The notes: generated from the sequence alone by a model not told the origin. Numbered from the stretch's first letter, positions 1 through 11,161 are shown. The stretch: DNA of 64,000 bases from Paramarasmius palmivorus (GCA_037176845.1 JAYKXP010000085.1:172592-236591); one strand, 5' to 3'. Translations and numbers: made by a program.

Positions 1-1662
1 GTGTCAAGATCGATTCCATTGTTTGCGAGAGGGGGAGCAATATTGAATAGAGGCATCGTATTCCTATTCCCAGGAAGGCGCTCAAAGGCCAGTGTTCGAA
101 GGAAGCAGTAAATTCACTAGATTCACTGAGGATATACAACGCAACGTCATCCTCACTAGATCATCCACTCTAACCGTTCAAACACCAACGCAGTGACCCT
201 TCATATGTACGCCAAATATGCCTTGCAGACGAGAGAGATCCATCCTCGTGCCTCGAATGCAGTCGTAACCAGCCCTGTGACCTCAAGTATAGCAAGTTCA
301 GTCTGAGAAAACGGTACGAAAGCTGATGAGACTGTACCTCAGCCTGACACCAGTGACCCTGGAAAACGCCCCGCTCAATTCCAAACGAGAGACGAGTGAG
401 GCCGTCTCCTTGCAAATGGACGGTTAACCATCCACAGCAGCGTAACGTTGTGCCAAACGAACAAAGCTCCGTGAAGCGTCAGACGGTCGGAGAAGAGTCG
501 CGGTGGAAGCACAGTGGGAGTAAGTCAGATAGATGAGTAGATAGATATTACCTCCTGCCGCACGCGGCGACAACAACGGAAGCTAAGAGAACCAATTTAT
601 TTTCATCTTGTCTCGTACGTATTGGATCATCCAACCCATTCACCATCCCCGACAAGTCTCTCTGGACATATCTCCTAGAACGGTACTGAGTATAGAATCG
701 AGCTCGTACTCGTAAAGTCCTTTCATATCGTTCCGCCTAACAGCTCTTTGATAACTCTTCTAATTATTTATTTAGATCAACAGCTACCCATTTCCGAAGG
801 AGCGGACAATGCTTATGGTTGTTCGTTTGGCGTAGTGTACTCTGCTGTGGGTGGTTAACCATCCATTTGCAATGAGGAAACCTCACCGAGTCACTCGTAA
901 CCTCGCCTCTCGTCCGGAACTGAGCAGATCATCGTTCTCGGCGTTTTCAGATGAGGTTGATGCGTTGAATCGACGTGAGCTGCTGTTCAAGGTGAGCAAA
1001 TTAAGCGGTTGTGTGTCGGAGCAGCTGAAAACATGGAGTACCACCGCTAGGAACGATGACTTCTCATGCTTCCGCCGTTTCCAAATGGCATGGAGTTTTG
1101 ACTATAGACCAGCGGACATGTATGCCATTCACAGTGACCTGCCTGGATCTCAACATACGAGAACGTTGCGGTCTTCTCACACCGATACAAATAGGGAACA
1201 AGGAGTCGTCCTGTGAGGTGCATCCTTTTGTCCCCTCGCGTCGTGAAGCTGTGACACAAGGCAACCGCTGAAGGATGTAGGTCCTGTTCCAGCTCTACCT
1301 ATCTCCCAGTTTGGGTTTCCCCGAGACTGTTCACGTTTCTCTTCTTTTCGCTTATTCTCAGAACACAATAAGATTACCGGCTCGTGGCAAATCATCGGCT
1401 CTTTTTCATCTTCGCGGAATGGAGTACCTTAAGGGACGCTTTTACCTCCTCCTGCCCACAAGGCCTCGATCGATATCCCTCCAGCAATAGGACAGAACGC
1501 TCAACATGCACTCCGAGAATCCGACTCGCTCTTCGTCACTGAACAACCCCCAGAATCTCCATGCAAAGCGAAATCCTGGACCTTCACACCAACCTGCGCC
1601 TTCCGTCAAGTCTGCGGACACTTCCAAGGAGATCGAGGGGTTAGCCAAAGAAGTAACGAGGT
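1..1662 (-). repeat. Composite repeat, copy A (type 1 flank), cut by window start
   Basis: Reverse copy of a dispersed repeat also seen at 13216-15312 (B), 41976-44000 (C) and 59486-61588 (D). Positions 1-1157 are the core shared by all four copies and are almost base-identical to D 59983-61138. Positions 1158-1662 match only copy C. The core contains two diverged inverted arms (about 340-440 and 845-950) around an AT-rich centre, each arm with one GGNNGGTTAACCNNCC match (418-433 and 849-864). Apparent ORFs in the core lack ATG starts at their 5' ends and I do not call them genes. The rest of this copy lies left of the window. Confidence 0.9.
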
Positions 1663-2514
1663 TGAATTTGGTATGCCAGATTTTGCTTTGGACGGCGTTG
1701 ATATCCATGAATCTATCGACAGAGCCTAGAAATGCTCAGACACCTGAAACACACTGCTCAGACACGACAGCATGAAGCAGAGGAGAAGCTTTCACAAATG
1801 CAGAGTGTATGTCAAGGCCCCTAGCTTTCTCCCCATGATTTACTCTGTTACCAGCAGCACCTAGCCCAACTACAACATTTGGTCAAGGAACGTGAGAACG
1901 AGATCGAGAACCTCTTGATGGATCAGAAGATCCGCGATGAGGAGCTGTCTAAGTTGAGGTCCCAGGCAGAGTTTACGGGACTGAGCGAGGTAAGACGTCT
2001 ACCAGGTTATGTTCGTTCATGCCTCACTCAAGGATCTCAGGAGCGGATGGAGGAACTATCTCAACTGAAGCTTCAGGCCATCGAGCTGGTTGATGTGACA
2101 CGTGTTGATGCCTCCTACCTATCACTTCATGCTTACCCGGGTTCTATAGCGCAATTTGGCCCTTGAAATGCACATGGCGCAGGCGAATAGTTTGCTCGAC
2201 GATCAGAACCAATACATTAGAAGCCTGAAGCACCAAGTAGAACTTCTATGGAAATGTAGCATCTGTGAGCATGAGTACAGCAAAGAAATTATTCCAGTCA
2301 CGTATGTTGCGCGCTGTTCTCTCAGACCAATGCTAAATGCTCAGGTAGATTTCCTTGCGGGCAAACTTGCTGTCAGATCTGCCGGGAAGGATGGCAGACG
2401 CATGGGGCTAATACATGCCCTTTCTGCCGTGAACATTTGAACTTTGAACCTGCTATCTGCCGTGATTTTCAAACCCTTGTGGAGTTACTAGATTTTTTAA
2501 AGGCTGTTAATTGA
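1506..2514 (+). CDS. Coiled-coil protein with C-terminal RING-like domain (249 aa, six exons)
   Basis: Exons 1506-1670, 1723-1806, 1855-1989, 2041-2088, 2150-2301 and 2349-2514 join in frame to 249 codons plus stop, with GT-AG borders. The N-terminus is Ser/Pro-rich. Residues ~45-190 are a Glu/Lys/Leu-rich coiled coil. The C-terminal ~70 residues form a RING-like module: CSIC, then CGQTCCQIC, then CPFC. RING proteins of this kind are usually E3 ubiquitin ligases, but the usual zinc-binding His (CGHT) is Gln here, so activity is uncertain. The promoter and first exon lie inside repeat copy A, and a second copy of that exon sits in copy C (42132-41976, minus). Related coiled-coil/RING genes lie at 11.6, 18-22 and 31-33 kb. 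The fourth intron donor (2089) is the weakest part of the model. Confidence 0.7.
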
Positions 2515-2798
2515 GCACTCAGTGGACTTCAGTGGATCACGGTATTAGTTTGTAGTAGTTATACCCTTACCGATAAATCTATTTTCCCGAGACTTCTCTC
2601 CTAAGACAAAGGCTGAAATGGGTGGTGTCCTCCGGTTCCTTCAAGGTTTTCCATGGAATATGGTCGGTAGAACTATGGATAAAGATTTATTGTCAAGAGA
2701 AGGTCACGCAAAGCAGGGTTCCGAAAAAAACAATCTGCCTTATTCGAGGGCTAAGCCAAAACTGTACAAAAGATCTAGAGGGGTACAGAACCCTCTCA

Positions 2799-3386
2799 AT
2801 GTCTTTCCGTCCTCAGCCACCTTGCGCGGCCCCCATCGACCCCAACAACTTAAGCAAGACAGAGCGGTCCCTAATTCAGTCTGAAATTGAGGATATCCTA
2901 TCCAATGAAATTGAAAGACTCGCGCATATTCTTGGGTACCACCGCCTGCCTGCTGGAGTAGGGCATACCTTCAGCAAAATCAAGGTGGACCTAGGTCATG
3001 AGATTTGGAAGAACGTCTGTAGACTGTATCAAAAGGTTCGTTTGTACTCGCCTTTTGATAATATGGGATATGTCGTTCACCCCCTACAGTGCAGGTCATT
3101 GGACCATCATGAGCGCCAACTCCCATGCACGGCCCAACAATTCATCACGCCAGCCCTCTCTCGCTACCAGGTAGAGGATATCAATCGACTGAGGGTGTTA
3201 TTCGACGCTTTTGGTCCGCGTTGGTGTAATACTATTCCACGAGACAGTGAATTGACGGCGGAGGTCTTATGGATGCATAGAGAGAGGACCGACGTAACAA
3301 CGTTGCGAGCTGCCTTTGAGCGCGTCCTGGACAAGGAGGTCTCTGGGCAAGAGGAGGCAGGGGAGACGATTTTGAAGAAGGAGTAG
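2799..3386 (+). CDS. Unrecognised protein, ~195 aa
   Basis: The frame is open from 2622, but upstream starts are GTG only; the first ATG (2799) opens a 195-codon frame beginning MSFRPQPP. It is a soluble, charged protein with helix-rich segments (SEIEDILSNEIERLAHILGY near residue 30) and an acidic, Lys-ending C-terminus. A 54-nt stretch at about 3033-3086 has good intron borders (GTTCGT...CTACAG) and is a multiple of three, so the frame survives either way and the protein may be ~177 aa. I recognise no family. It lies 285 nt downstream of the RING gene on the same strand. Confidence 0.4.
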   Translation: MSFRPQPPCAAPIDPNNLSKTERSLIQSEIEDILSNEIERLAHILGYHRLPAGVGHTFSKIKVDLGHEIWKNVCRLYQKVRLYSPFDNMGYVVHPLQCRSLDHHERQLPCTAQQFITPALSRYQVEDINRLRVLFDAFGPRWCNTIPRDSELTAEVLWMHRERTDVTTLRAAFERVLDKEVSGQEEAGETILKKE

Positions 3387-3921
3387 TGGAGTCTTGATGT
3401 AATATCCCAGCTCGGGGTAGGATGCCTTGACGAGCTTGTATCAGAATGCAGCTATCTCAATTCGTTTCGATATGCGGGAGCTGCCTGAGTACGTAGAGAA
3501 AAATGTAAAAGCACGAATGCTGCTTGGCAGATGGTAAGTTTCCAACTCGCTGCTTCATCAGCCTGGGGAACCACTTTAAATTTTCCTCGACTCGAAGGCT
3601 AGCCGGCGGCGGCAGTGGAATTTTGATTCAAGTACTACTATTTTCTGGGGTCCGGGGGAAGTATGATTATTACACCGTCTGCGTCTGGCACTAGGTTCGC
3701 TACATCACTTCAGACCGATGGAATCACCAGCCTCGGAGAGTTGGTCCTTGTTTGCAGTACTTGAATCACTAATCCCTGGTCAATTCTAAGTAGGTCCAGA
3801 GTAAAATGCGCCCAGCCCTCTTCCCAGCCTGTCTCTTCTCCATGGTTGTCTTCATGTATTGTTCGGGCCTTTAGGCGACGAGATCAGTATTAACCTGAAA
3901 ATCGAAAGCACTGAGGCGTAC
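3387..3921. other. No gene recognised
   Basis: Stops interrupt all frames. I see no recognisable protein fragment, repeat or RNA gene. Confidence 0.4.
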
Positions 3922-4290
3922 CTAGACTCCGACGGTAACGTAAATGCAGCCTAGTAACTCATGTTCGTTGTCGTGAACGCCTGTAGGATGGGAGTTTTCG
4001 GGGTGGCAGATGGGGTTGTAGGCAGTCTTGCCTGCATAGGAGCAGGTACGCTCGTAGCTGAGGCCTGTGGTTGGACCAGTGACTCGCTATTGACTAGGCT
4101 CTGGCAGTCAACAAGGCTACGTCGACGACAGGGTTAGTCATTTGCTTCAGTGACGAGGAGACACTCACGCGCACGTCGCGTCTCCGATCGTACCGCAAGT
4201 GGGATCAGCTCGGGGCACGAGAGCAGCGTACGTAGAGCTAGCACTGACAGCAGCAACGATGGCAGCGAGGAAAGCGATGTTGAATTGTAT
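3922..4290 (-). pseudogene. Relic of a small secreted cysteine-containing protein
   Basis: Read on the minus strand from 4290, the frame QFNIAFLAAIVAAVSASSTY is a typical hydrophobic signal peptide, followed by ALVPRADPTCGTIGDATCA and a plausible ~50-nt intron (donor GTGAGTGTC, acceptor CGACGTAG). The second exon reads DCQSLVNSES and then, after a one-base frame change, SYERTCSYAGKTAYNPICH to GCIYVTVGV and stop at 3922. The codon where a start is expected is ATA instead of ATG. The pattern of signal peptide plus spaced Cys resembles basidiomycete small secreted proteins. The lost start and the frameshift make it a probable pseudogene. An upstream exon supplying another start cannot be excluded. 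Confidence 0.5.
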
Positions 4291-5449
4291 TGTTAGTGAG
4301 AATGAGGATGTGAATGTGAACTGAGAAGTTGTTGAGTAAGGATTTTGCTGCGTTCTTTTGTCTGCATTTATTTATACCTCAAGAGAGGTATGGTCCATGA
4401 ACCAAAAAACCTAAGAGGGACAACACGAGCATTGACCTCAAGTCCGTCGTACATCTGCGAAACTGAATAATAATCTTGCTGTGGTCGAACCACTTGCTGC
4501 GTCATAGTTTTGGTATGGCGTGCGAGTCGAGTTATCTTGACCTCAAAAAATCGCCCACAAAGATAGATCTGCAAATCGAGACAGGAACGAGATAAAACAC
4601 GAGTGGACAACATACCGAGGTCACAATAGTCCACGAACACTTGCATCCTTGAACATTTTGACAAATGAATATGTAATAATGGGTATGTCGTTTTCACTGG
4701 CTTGAAGCAGCCGCGGGACTCGGAGCTTGGCAAATTCTGTTCCCACGACTCTTTTGGCAGCACGGCATTATTGAAGAAATTCTCATCTTCGCAAGTCCTC
4801 TCATCTTCATTTTGACCGATACTCACCGTGAACTTCACCTATGGAGCTCGCAAGCAGGCATGCGAGGCTCACAACCGTCACCTATAGGCACTTAAGCATG
4901 AGCAAAAGGTCGGTCTCTTTCTCGGGATCCGCGCCGAACCGTACACGCAAGCTTTTGCAGACCTGTAGGTCCAGGTTCTCCCATTTTACATAGCCGCTGT
5001 AAGTACTATGCTCTCTGGGATTGAAGAAAATGCTAATCAGAACCTCCGACACGGACAGATTCGATGTCCAGGTCGTGAACTGAGAGCATTGCGCTCTCGA
5101 CGCATTGCCGATTTGTCACCGAGCGCGGTCAACACTGGCCTTGATGGTCAAGTCTAGACGCCTCAAAGCTGGGAAAGCCGCCCCAGGACGGAGAACCGAC
5201 CCTTCCCAATTAAGCATGTACCAGCTGGCGCATCGGCGTCAATGCATATGAGCATCTTGCGCTGCAGAAAAACATTCGGTAGAATTAGTATGTCTGACTT
5301 GCTGATTCATTCTGAGTAGAAGCTCATCTGAGATCTCACAAACTAAATCTTTGCTGAACCTTGCGAGACTGTGAATCATGTTTGGACAACATAAACAAAG
5401 GTTGGTAACTGAACGTATGAGCTACCTTTCACTTGCTACGGCTCTTCAT
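4291..5449. other. Mostly unassigned sequence with one exon-like ORF
   Basis: A 156-codon minus-strand frame (4368-4838) begins with GTG directly before a GTGAGT donor-like site and looks random. Another minus-strand segment (4882 to about 4997, ending LLLMLKCL and stop) has protein-like composition and follows a TTACAG acceptor, so it may be the last exon of a decayed gene. Nothing is assignable to a family. Confidence 0.3.
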
Positions 5450-6619
5450 TCACCTCCCATTCTGCAGGTTCTGTCTTTCCGCTAACACAAATTTGTCAAG
5501 GTGCTCACGGATGAGTGCCATATTGGAGTCAGACACTCTGGTCCCAAGACGCATAATGGGAGACCAGTCTAAGTCTTCATCATTTGAATGAGGTGGCATT
5601 GTCGTTTGGTCATCGGGGACGATGAACATCTCGGGAGCCCTGTCCACTTCAATCTTCTCTGCAAGGATGAGGAGACGAAAACATTCGTTTAAGTCCTGTA
5701 TCTCATAAGCATGTACGCTCGTCTTCGCAGGAGTGAACTCTGCCAGGGCGTCCTCTGCTTCTTGTCGTGTATCGCGGCTAACTGAACGTTTGGAAGCCCG
5801 CTTGTTCCGCTCTGCTGTCTGTGCCTCACGGGCCAGGACAACTGTGTGATTATCTCTGGATGTTATAGCTTTGAACAGCTGCTCGCGGAGACGCTTGGCA
5901 TTATCTACATCTCGCGGAGGGAGAAGGTCGTCCAATTCAGCCCCAGCTGAAGCCAGGCCGTCTTCCTCAACATCAGCTTTGCTTGAGAATGCGGTAACGA
6001 GCTTGGTTTGGTAGACATTGATATTGAAGGCGGTACGATTGCGATATCCATCCCGTGTGCATCGCTTCCAGCTCCAGTAGTGCCCTGCCGCTGCGATGAT
6101 TATTGCTGTGTTTTGGGTGGCATGGCGCACAGAGGAAAAAAGGCAAAACGCCTGCTCCTCTGCCTGCAGTTGTGCAGCAGACATCAACTCCCAGAGCCCT
6201 CGCACAAAGCTTGTAATGCTGCCCGGGTGCCGGGTGACTGGACGTTTTACTTCTACCAGCAGAGGTACGAAGAGGTCCGCCAGTGACAGCTCTCGAAATG
6301 ACGAGTCGATTTGGGCGGGTGACAAGTTCTTTAGGAACTCGAGTATCGTTCCGGGCCTCTTCAGGGTTGTGGACGGTAAAAGAAGGGCATGATCAACGAT
6401 CACGCCAATAGCTTCGGAATCCGGGGCAGTGAGAAAGGAAATATCGGGGGACGATCCCGATGGTAATTGCGAGTCGGCTTTTGATAGATACATTGCATAT
6501 TGGGGACAATGGATCAGGATGTCCTCGTCCTTGTCGATGAGCTTGGCAAGGACAACAGACCATATTGCGTAGCAAGGGGACTCAAGCCTCCTGGTATTGA
6601 ACAGGCCATTGTATACCAT
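5450..6619 (-). CDS. Putative PD-(D/E)XK nuclease-fold protein of an expanded basidiomycete family
   Basis: Single long frame; the first in-frame ATG (6619) gives 389 codons. Around residues 60-130 there is SSPDISFL and then, about 65 residues on, LLVEVKRP. A buried Asp followed by hydrophobic-E/V-x-K is the spacing of the PD-(D/E)XK nuclease core, which suggests but does not prove a nuclease fold. The middle is Lys/Arg-rich (AERNKRASKRSVSRDTRQEA) and the C-terminus acidic. A short upstream ORF (6855-6798, MAEMVAEQQVVLSS, followed by GTAAGT) could be a first exon, but no acceptor in the right phase was found. Similar solitary proteins are scattered in mushroom genomes; I recall no assigned function. 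Confidence 0.5.
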   Translation of the reverse strand: MVYNGLFNTRRLESPCYAIWSVVLAKLIDKDEDILIHCPQYAMYLSKADSQLPSGSSPDISFLTAPDSEAIGVIVDHALLLPSTTLKRPGTILEFLKNLSPAQIDSSFRELSLADLFVPLLVEVKRPVTRHPGSITSFVRGLWELMSAAQLQAEEQAFCLFSSVRHATQNTAIIIAAAGHYWSWKRCTRDGYRNRTAFNINVYQTKLVTAFSSKADVEEDGLASAGAELDDLLPPRDVDNAKRLREQLFKAITSRDNHTVVLAREAQTAERNKRASKRSVSRDTRQEAEDALAEFTPAKTSVHAYEIQDLNECFRLLILAEKIEVDRAPEMFIVPDDQTTMPPHSNDEDLDWSPIMRLGTRVSDSNMALIREHLDKFVLAERQNLQNGR

Positions 6620-6964
6620 ATTTATTGCGCTCAGCAATGCAACGTCCTAGCACAATGCTTTCAGCATGATTTCCGGGACAGAACTAGTTGGCATACCAAG
6701 TGAGAAAGCATCATCTGCACTGAACACAAACAGGTGGTACGGACTGGGTGTGGAATTAGGAAACAGGAGCAGCATAGCGAGCGTGGCGGTAACTTACCAA
6801 AGAGTATCGAGTTAGAAGACAGAACGACCTGTTGTTCAGCCACCATTTCTGCCATGATATATACGGTGAATGCTGCCTCTTCTGCATCGGGATAGATGGA
6901 AGCAGAATTGTGGCAAGATCAGGTATACAGCAGGTAAATATGCCCGCATAGCATGTACCATAGC

Positions 6965-7290
6965 TCCAGCCTATAGCAATAATACCTACGAGTGTAGTAG
7001 TGTGGGTATCTATAGAGCATCCAGTGCTGCGGCGTAGTGAGGGGTGCATCCTGCGTTGGTAATTGGTTAGTAAGATTGGGTATAGCATATACTAGGCTGT
7101 ACTCCAATCTATAGCAATAACACCTATAAATGTAATAGTGTGGGCATCTACATGAGCATCTACCAAGGCGTAGTGGGAGATAGGAACGTTCTGGACTGCT
7201 CAGGGCGATTTTTTCCAACCAAAACCGCATAGATTGGATATCCAGCCTATAGCAATAAAACCTCTACGGAGGAGTGAATCCTGTGTTGAC
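6965..7290 (+). repeat. Degenerate 138-bp tandem repeat, about three units
   Basis: The block CTATAGCAATAA recurs at 6971, 7109 and 7247, exactly 138 bp apart. Flanking words are shared between units (TAGTGTGGG-ATCTA in the first two; a GTG-ATCCTG-GTTG block after the first and third). Units have diverged by substitutions and small indels. No coding potential. Confidence 0.75.
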
Positions 7291-7596
7291 TGAGTATGTC
7301 GTGGGTAAACACGTCCGTAACATGTATGTACCCAATGCTCTGGTCAATCCGAAATATTATTATTGCGACGAAACCGGACACTTCTTTTGGCTACAAATAC
7401 CGCCTCAAAGTAGGCTTGTCGCTGCAAATATTGGTCCCGGCCGATGTACCAAATTTCCATACAGGGTAATTATTTGCTGAATATTTGGAACAGGCCAAAA
7501 GATTACCGCAGTGACTAATCACCCACTATATATAGTCATGGATGTTCGACTCTCGAGTTTCCCTGCAAAAATTACCTTGACAGAGAAACCACTCAA

Positions 7597-8178
7597 ATGA
7601 GCCTGTCTCTCGAATCAAGTATCATGGACTACTCACAAGTTGGGGCTCTACGGTACGCGTCATTGACTATCCCTGTCCAGGCATTAATATCATCACGAAA
7701 GCGCACCCGACTTGAAGGCGTTGGAAACACGTCTCGGCCCGCTCATGCTCGCTGAGGACAACCCTCCACCCAGGTGCCAAATTGTCAATGGACGGATACG
7801 CATCCCCCTGTACGGGCTAGGCTGGAAGTTTACATGGGAGGAAAAGCTCGAACTTGCCCCAGAAGTCGAAGCCAAAAGCAGCACGAAATTTGCCAATGCC
7901 CTGGGTGCAATATGGCTTGAAAGCGAACTTTCGAGCAAGTATCAGTGAGTGTTCGTTTAGAACATACTCATAAATGACAATGGAGATAACTGTAATACAG
8001 CTGGAAGGACCAACCGGATCTTATGAACACAGGAACAGTACATGGTCCCATCTTCATTGTTCAGACGAACCTGAAGCCGCCGTCACCAGAGAGCAAGCAC
8101 TTCATTCAGGAGGTCATGGACTTGTACCAGATTGAGAACAGACCCAATTGGTACATCTTTGCAGACTTGGTTTACTAG
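7597..8178 (+). CDS. Unrecognised 158-aa protein, three exons
   Basis: Exons 7597-7652, 7702-7944 and 8001-8178 (GT-AG introns of 49 and 56 nt) join to 158 codons plus stop. A second in-frame ATG (7624) is possible. The protein is compact and soluble with no signal peptide. Notable segments are LYGLGWKFTWEEKLEL (residues ~60-75), VHGPIFIVQT and the C-terminal ENRPNWYIFADLVY. Intron phases agree and there is no internal stop, which supports a functional gene. The composition resembles small Agaricomycete proteins of unknown role; no function is proposed. Confidence 0.6.
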
Positions 8179-9249
8179 GCGTGTCTCTGTGGGTTATAGT
8201 GACGACTTGATCTAGCCTTCCACTTGCTTCGAGCTCAGGCTACTGAGGATGGGACGTATTCGTTGGACATGTAGAATTGAAAAATACACTATGTGACAAA
8301 AAAAAATAGCCAAACGTAAAGCTGTCATAGTACATATACCCTCACCTTGTTGCCCTGGGCCAGGCTGAGCCTTTGTATTCACTCCTGGCGATTTATTCCT
8401 AGGCATGTCAATGTTGCGACTGATTTCTTCAGCGGATGGGAGAAAAATCCAAGCAGTTGAAGGCATAGATCGACGTTAGGGTTATCAGTGGTAGGGTTGG
8501 AGGTTGCACAAACAGCGCTTTGGTGCGAGAGATAGCTGCTCTATCCGAGGAAGTACAGAGAGCAGCTTTTGCGAGTCTGAAGGGTGCCGACGTTAGTCGG
8601 GAACAGTCGACAAGTAATAATGCAGGTGACTGTACGCCTTCGATGGTCAGCATTGCTTCTACATGCCGCAGCTCGCGTTGTGTAAAAGAGGGGAGAAACG
8701 GCCGTAAGACAGCACCCTTTGCTGCTCGTCAAAATCCCATCCTACAGTCACCCCAAATCTCTTTCGGAATCCACTGAGAAAACTGAGCGGCTGCCAGCTC
8801 CTGTAGCAGAAATCTAGATCAGATATGATACCCTGACTCTGAGAGACTATAAGGACTTACTCAACATTTCTTGAACTACCAGCGCAGTCGATCTTTTATT
8901 GCAACTCGCTACGACTGGGATCGTTTCCAGGGCGGTAATGAAAGGAGCATTGTGTGGCAAGATTTACGGAACCAGGCGATATGAATATATGCAACACGGA
9001 GGGTTAACCCGCCTGAGCACTAGGATGATCGATGAGGGCGTAAAAGGATGGGGAATACCGCTGGAGAACTTCGGGATCTGTCATTTTTTAGCCTGGGCCA
9101 GGGCGGGGGGTACCGTCGTGACGGTGCTCGGTTAATTTTACAGTCCGACGCATGCCGGCACTTTGCCGCCTAGTCAACTCGCGTCGTTCGGTGTTTGTTG
9201 AATTTTCATTAATATTTGCGTGCATATGGCAGATTCTTAGGAAGAAGTC
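8179..9249. other. Unassigned; contains one GGNNGGTTAACCNNCC site
   Basis: No convincing gene. A minus-strand segment near 8400-8466 (STAWIFLPSAEE) weakly resembles part of the RING gene at 21.0-21.9 kb (SSAWIFLTPEEE). The 16-mer GGAGGGTTAACCCGCC lies at 8998-9013. Confidence 0.3.
8998..9013. repeat. GGNNGGTTAACCNNCC palindromic motif, isolated copy
   Basis: GGAGGGTTAACCCGCC, the same 16-base pattern found twice in each copy of the composite repeat, here without recognisable flanking repeat sequence. Confidence 0.6.
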
Positions 9250-9451
9250 CGCGAGGTCTTTCCAACTTGAATCCAAAGAATCTGACGTGAGCTCATTTGG
9301 TCTTTTTCCTCATCCTATCCACGCCTACGCTCTGGAAGCTATCTGCCAGGCAGCAGATGGTTTCCATACCATTTCAGTTGTCAAGACTGGCAAGACCACT
9401 TTCCTGACTGGATTCATGGTCTCGAGAATCCAGACTGACGATACAACCTGA
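9250..9451 (+). pseudogene. Helicase-like N-terminal fragment
   Basis: The frame reads RSFQLES, then FGLFPHPIHAYALEAICQA, ADGFHT, then ISVVKTGKTTFLTGFMV and stops shortly after. Aromatic-Pro-x-Q/Leu-x-AI followed by DG and a TGKT(T) turn is the layout of motif Q and motif I (Walker A) of RecQ/DEAD-type helicases. The P-loop is short by one or two residues compared with GxGKT, and no motif II-VI region follows. I read it as a decayed fragment; a chance ORF remains possible. Confidence 0.35.
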
Positions 9452-10756
9452 CCGTGACGATCACAGTAGTACTAGTAGGCCCTGGGCCTACATACTACAT
9501 TAAAAAACCTACCTGGCTATTTCGTAAGAATTTAAGCAAATTTATTTGATTTACCCCGAATTCAGGGCGTCTATTCCAACCTATCCTGAATTCAAATGAT
9601 TTAGGTTGATTTCGTGCGTGTTTATATGACCCACCTTACGTATCAAGCTGAAATGGTATTATTGAAGGCCATCTTAGCGTCAAAACAAGTTTGGAACTGG
9701 TCTGACGGTCCACTTCGATTGAGAGAGTTGAAGTCAAGTTGAAGTTGTGCCGAGAGGAATTGGAGCGCCAGCAATTGCTGAGCAAAATACGCTCAACGAG
9801 TTCTGGATGGCCCAAGGCAGGCCCGGGACCTCGGTTCTAGTTTTTTTTCGTGGGAAATTCCACGTTGCATGCTCTCCAGGTTGCTTCCTTGTTCTTTCTC
9901 CCTCTTCCCATTCCCCGTCTAGTCGCATTTGCGTCCTAATGTCACTGTACCGGCCGGAGTTCTTTGAAATAGGTTCATCAAGTCTATGCCTTCGGTGGTT
10001 CTCTGAACCAGTATTGTCAGGTGCGTAGTTTATTCGGTCTGGTTATATACAGGGATCCTGACTTGTTATTCTTGCGAAACTTCTAGGCAACAGACCTGCA
10101 CCCAGTACAGTCAGCAAGAAGATAACCGCACTTCTCCCTTCCTGCATGTTCAGACATCTGAAGTAATCCCCGCTTGATGGATGCGTGTAGCACGGAAAGC
10201 GGCCATTCCTGAATGGGACTGAGTGTCGTTACTTCCCTTCCTAACTTTGCTCACCTCTTCTGATGATGGGTTGTTTTATACCAGGTACACGACGGCTGGG
10301 CGCGAATAACACGTCGGATTTCGTGACTGTGTAATGCTCAACTCAAGCTAGGTGGTTAGGTGTACTGGTATGACTCGGCGAACCTTGTGTCGGTGAGTAA
10401 TGTAGTTTGATTCGGCTATTCTTGATGCTAACATCTTTGCTCAGGCAGGCTTTGAGAACGAAGTATCAGTGCATGATGGATAGCCGTGAAGGATGAATGT
10501 CTGAGAGGTTCCGTTTAGCGGTTACATTATATAGTAATAATGGTGTGTAAATAGATACTGGGAATATATGCCTCTTGTACCATCTAATTCTTTTGTGTGA
10601 ATACATGGTTTTCAGTTGATTGGTGCAATATTTGATACGTTGAGCTGGTCTGAATTCAGATGAACTCAACAACCCCGAAAAAGAGTATACTTTTTTCATC
10701 TGAATTAATAAAAATAAGGTATCCACCTGAAATCAGACGAAATCGTATGAAAAAGC
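9452..10756. other. AT-rich intergenic stretch, nothing assigned
   Basis: Repeated GAATTCA-type words around 9540-9660 and 10650-10760 but no clear repeat unit, no supported ORF and no RNA gene. Confidence 0.4.
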
Positions 10757-11161
10757 ATGAGTTCAGGAAGGAGCCTTTTCCTGAAGGCCCCTCAGGAACT
10801 GGAAGAGCTTCCTAACAACCCGAGCATATTTGATCTCGATGAGCTTTCAACAGAGAGAAAAGGTCGCAACGTTCTTCGTATTTCTTCTTTGGGATACCCA
10901 TCACATTGTTCATCCGATACTCGACGATATACAATGCTTTGTGCTCTCCCCAACCACGCTCGTACGGATGACATTGTTCCCTTCTTAATCACTAAATACG
11001 GGCAAAAACCCCTATTAACGTCAAGAAAGAGAACAGCATTCTGTAACAAATGTCAAAGATATGGATTAAACAATAGTCCTCGCGACCCACAGATTTCTGA
11101 ACGTTATGACCGAGTTTGGTTGAATAGCGCGATCCTGACTTCATTGGTTACCAATTGGTAA
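10757..11161 (+). CDS. Hypothetical ORF, 134 aa
   Basis: ATG-started frame with a Leu/Glu-rich N-terminus (KAPQELEELPNNPSIFDLDEL) and a CNKCQRYG segment near residue 95. No splice evidence, family or domain. It may be a chance ORF. Confidence 0.2.
   Translation: MSSGRSLFLKAPQELEELPNNPSIFDLDELSTERKGRNVLRISSLGYPSHCSSDTRRYTMLCALPNHARTDDIVPFLITKYGQKPLLTSRKRTAFCNKCQRYGLNNSPRDPQISERYDRVWLNSAILTSLVTNW

Noticed and set aside
851..1216. ~115-codon ORF in the other arm of each repeat copy
   Set aside because: GTG at the 5' end. The frame ends differently where the flanks change, and no domain is present. Probably a passenger frame of the repeat.
8212..8466. Second copy of the 21-kb RING gene's C-terminal exon
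   Set aside because: Similarity is limited to about ten residues (STAWIFL-x-EE), with no RING exon upstream.
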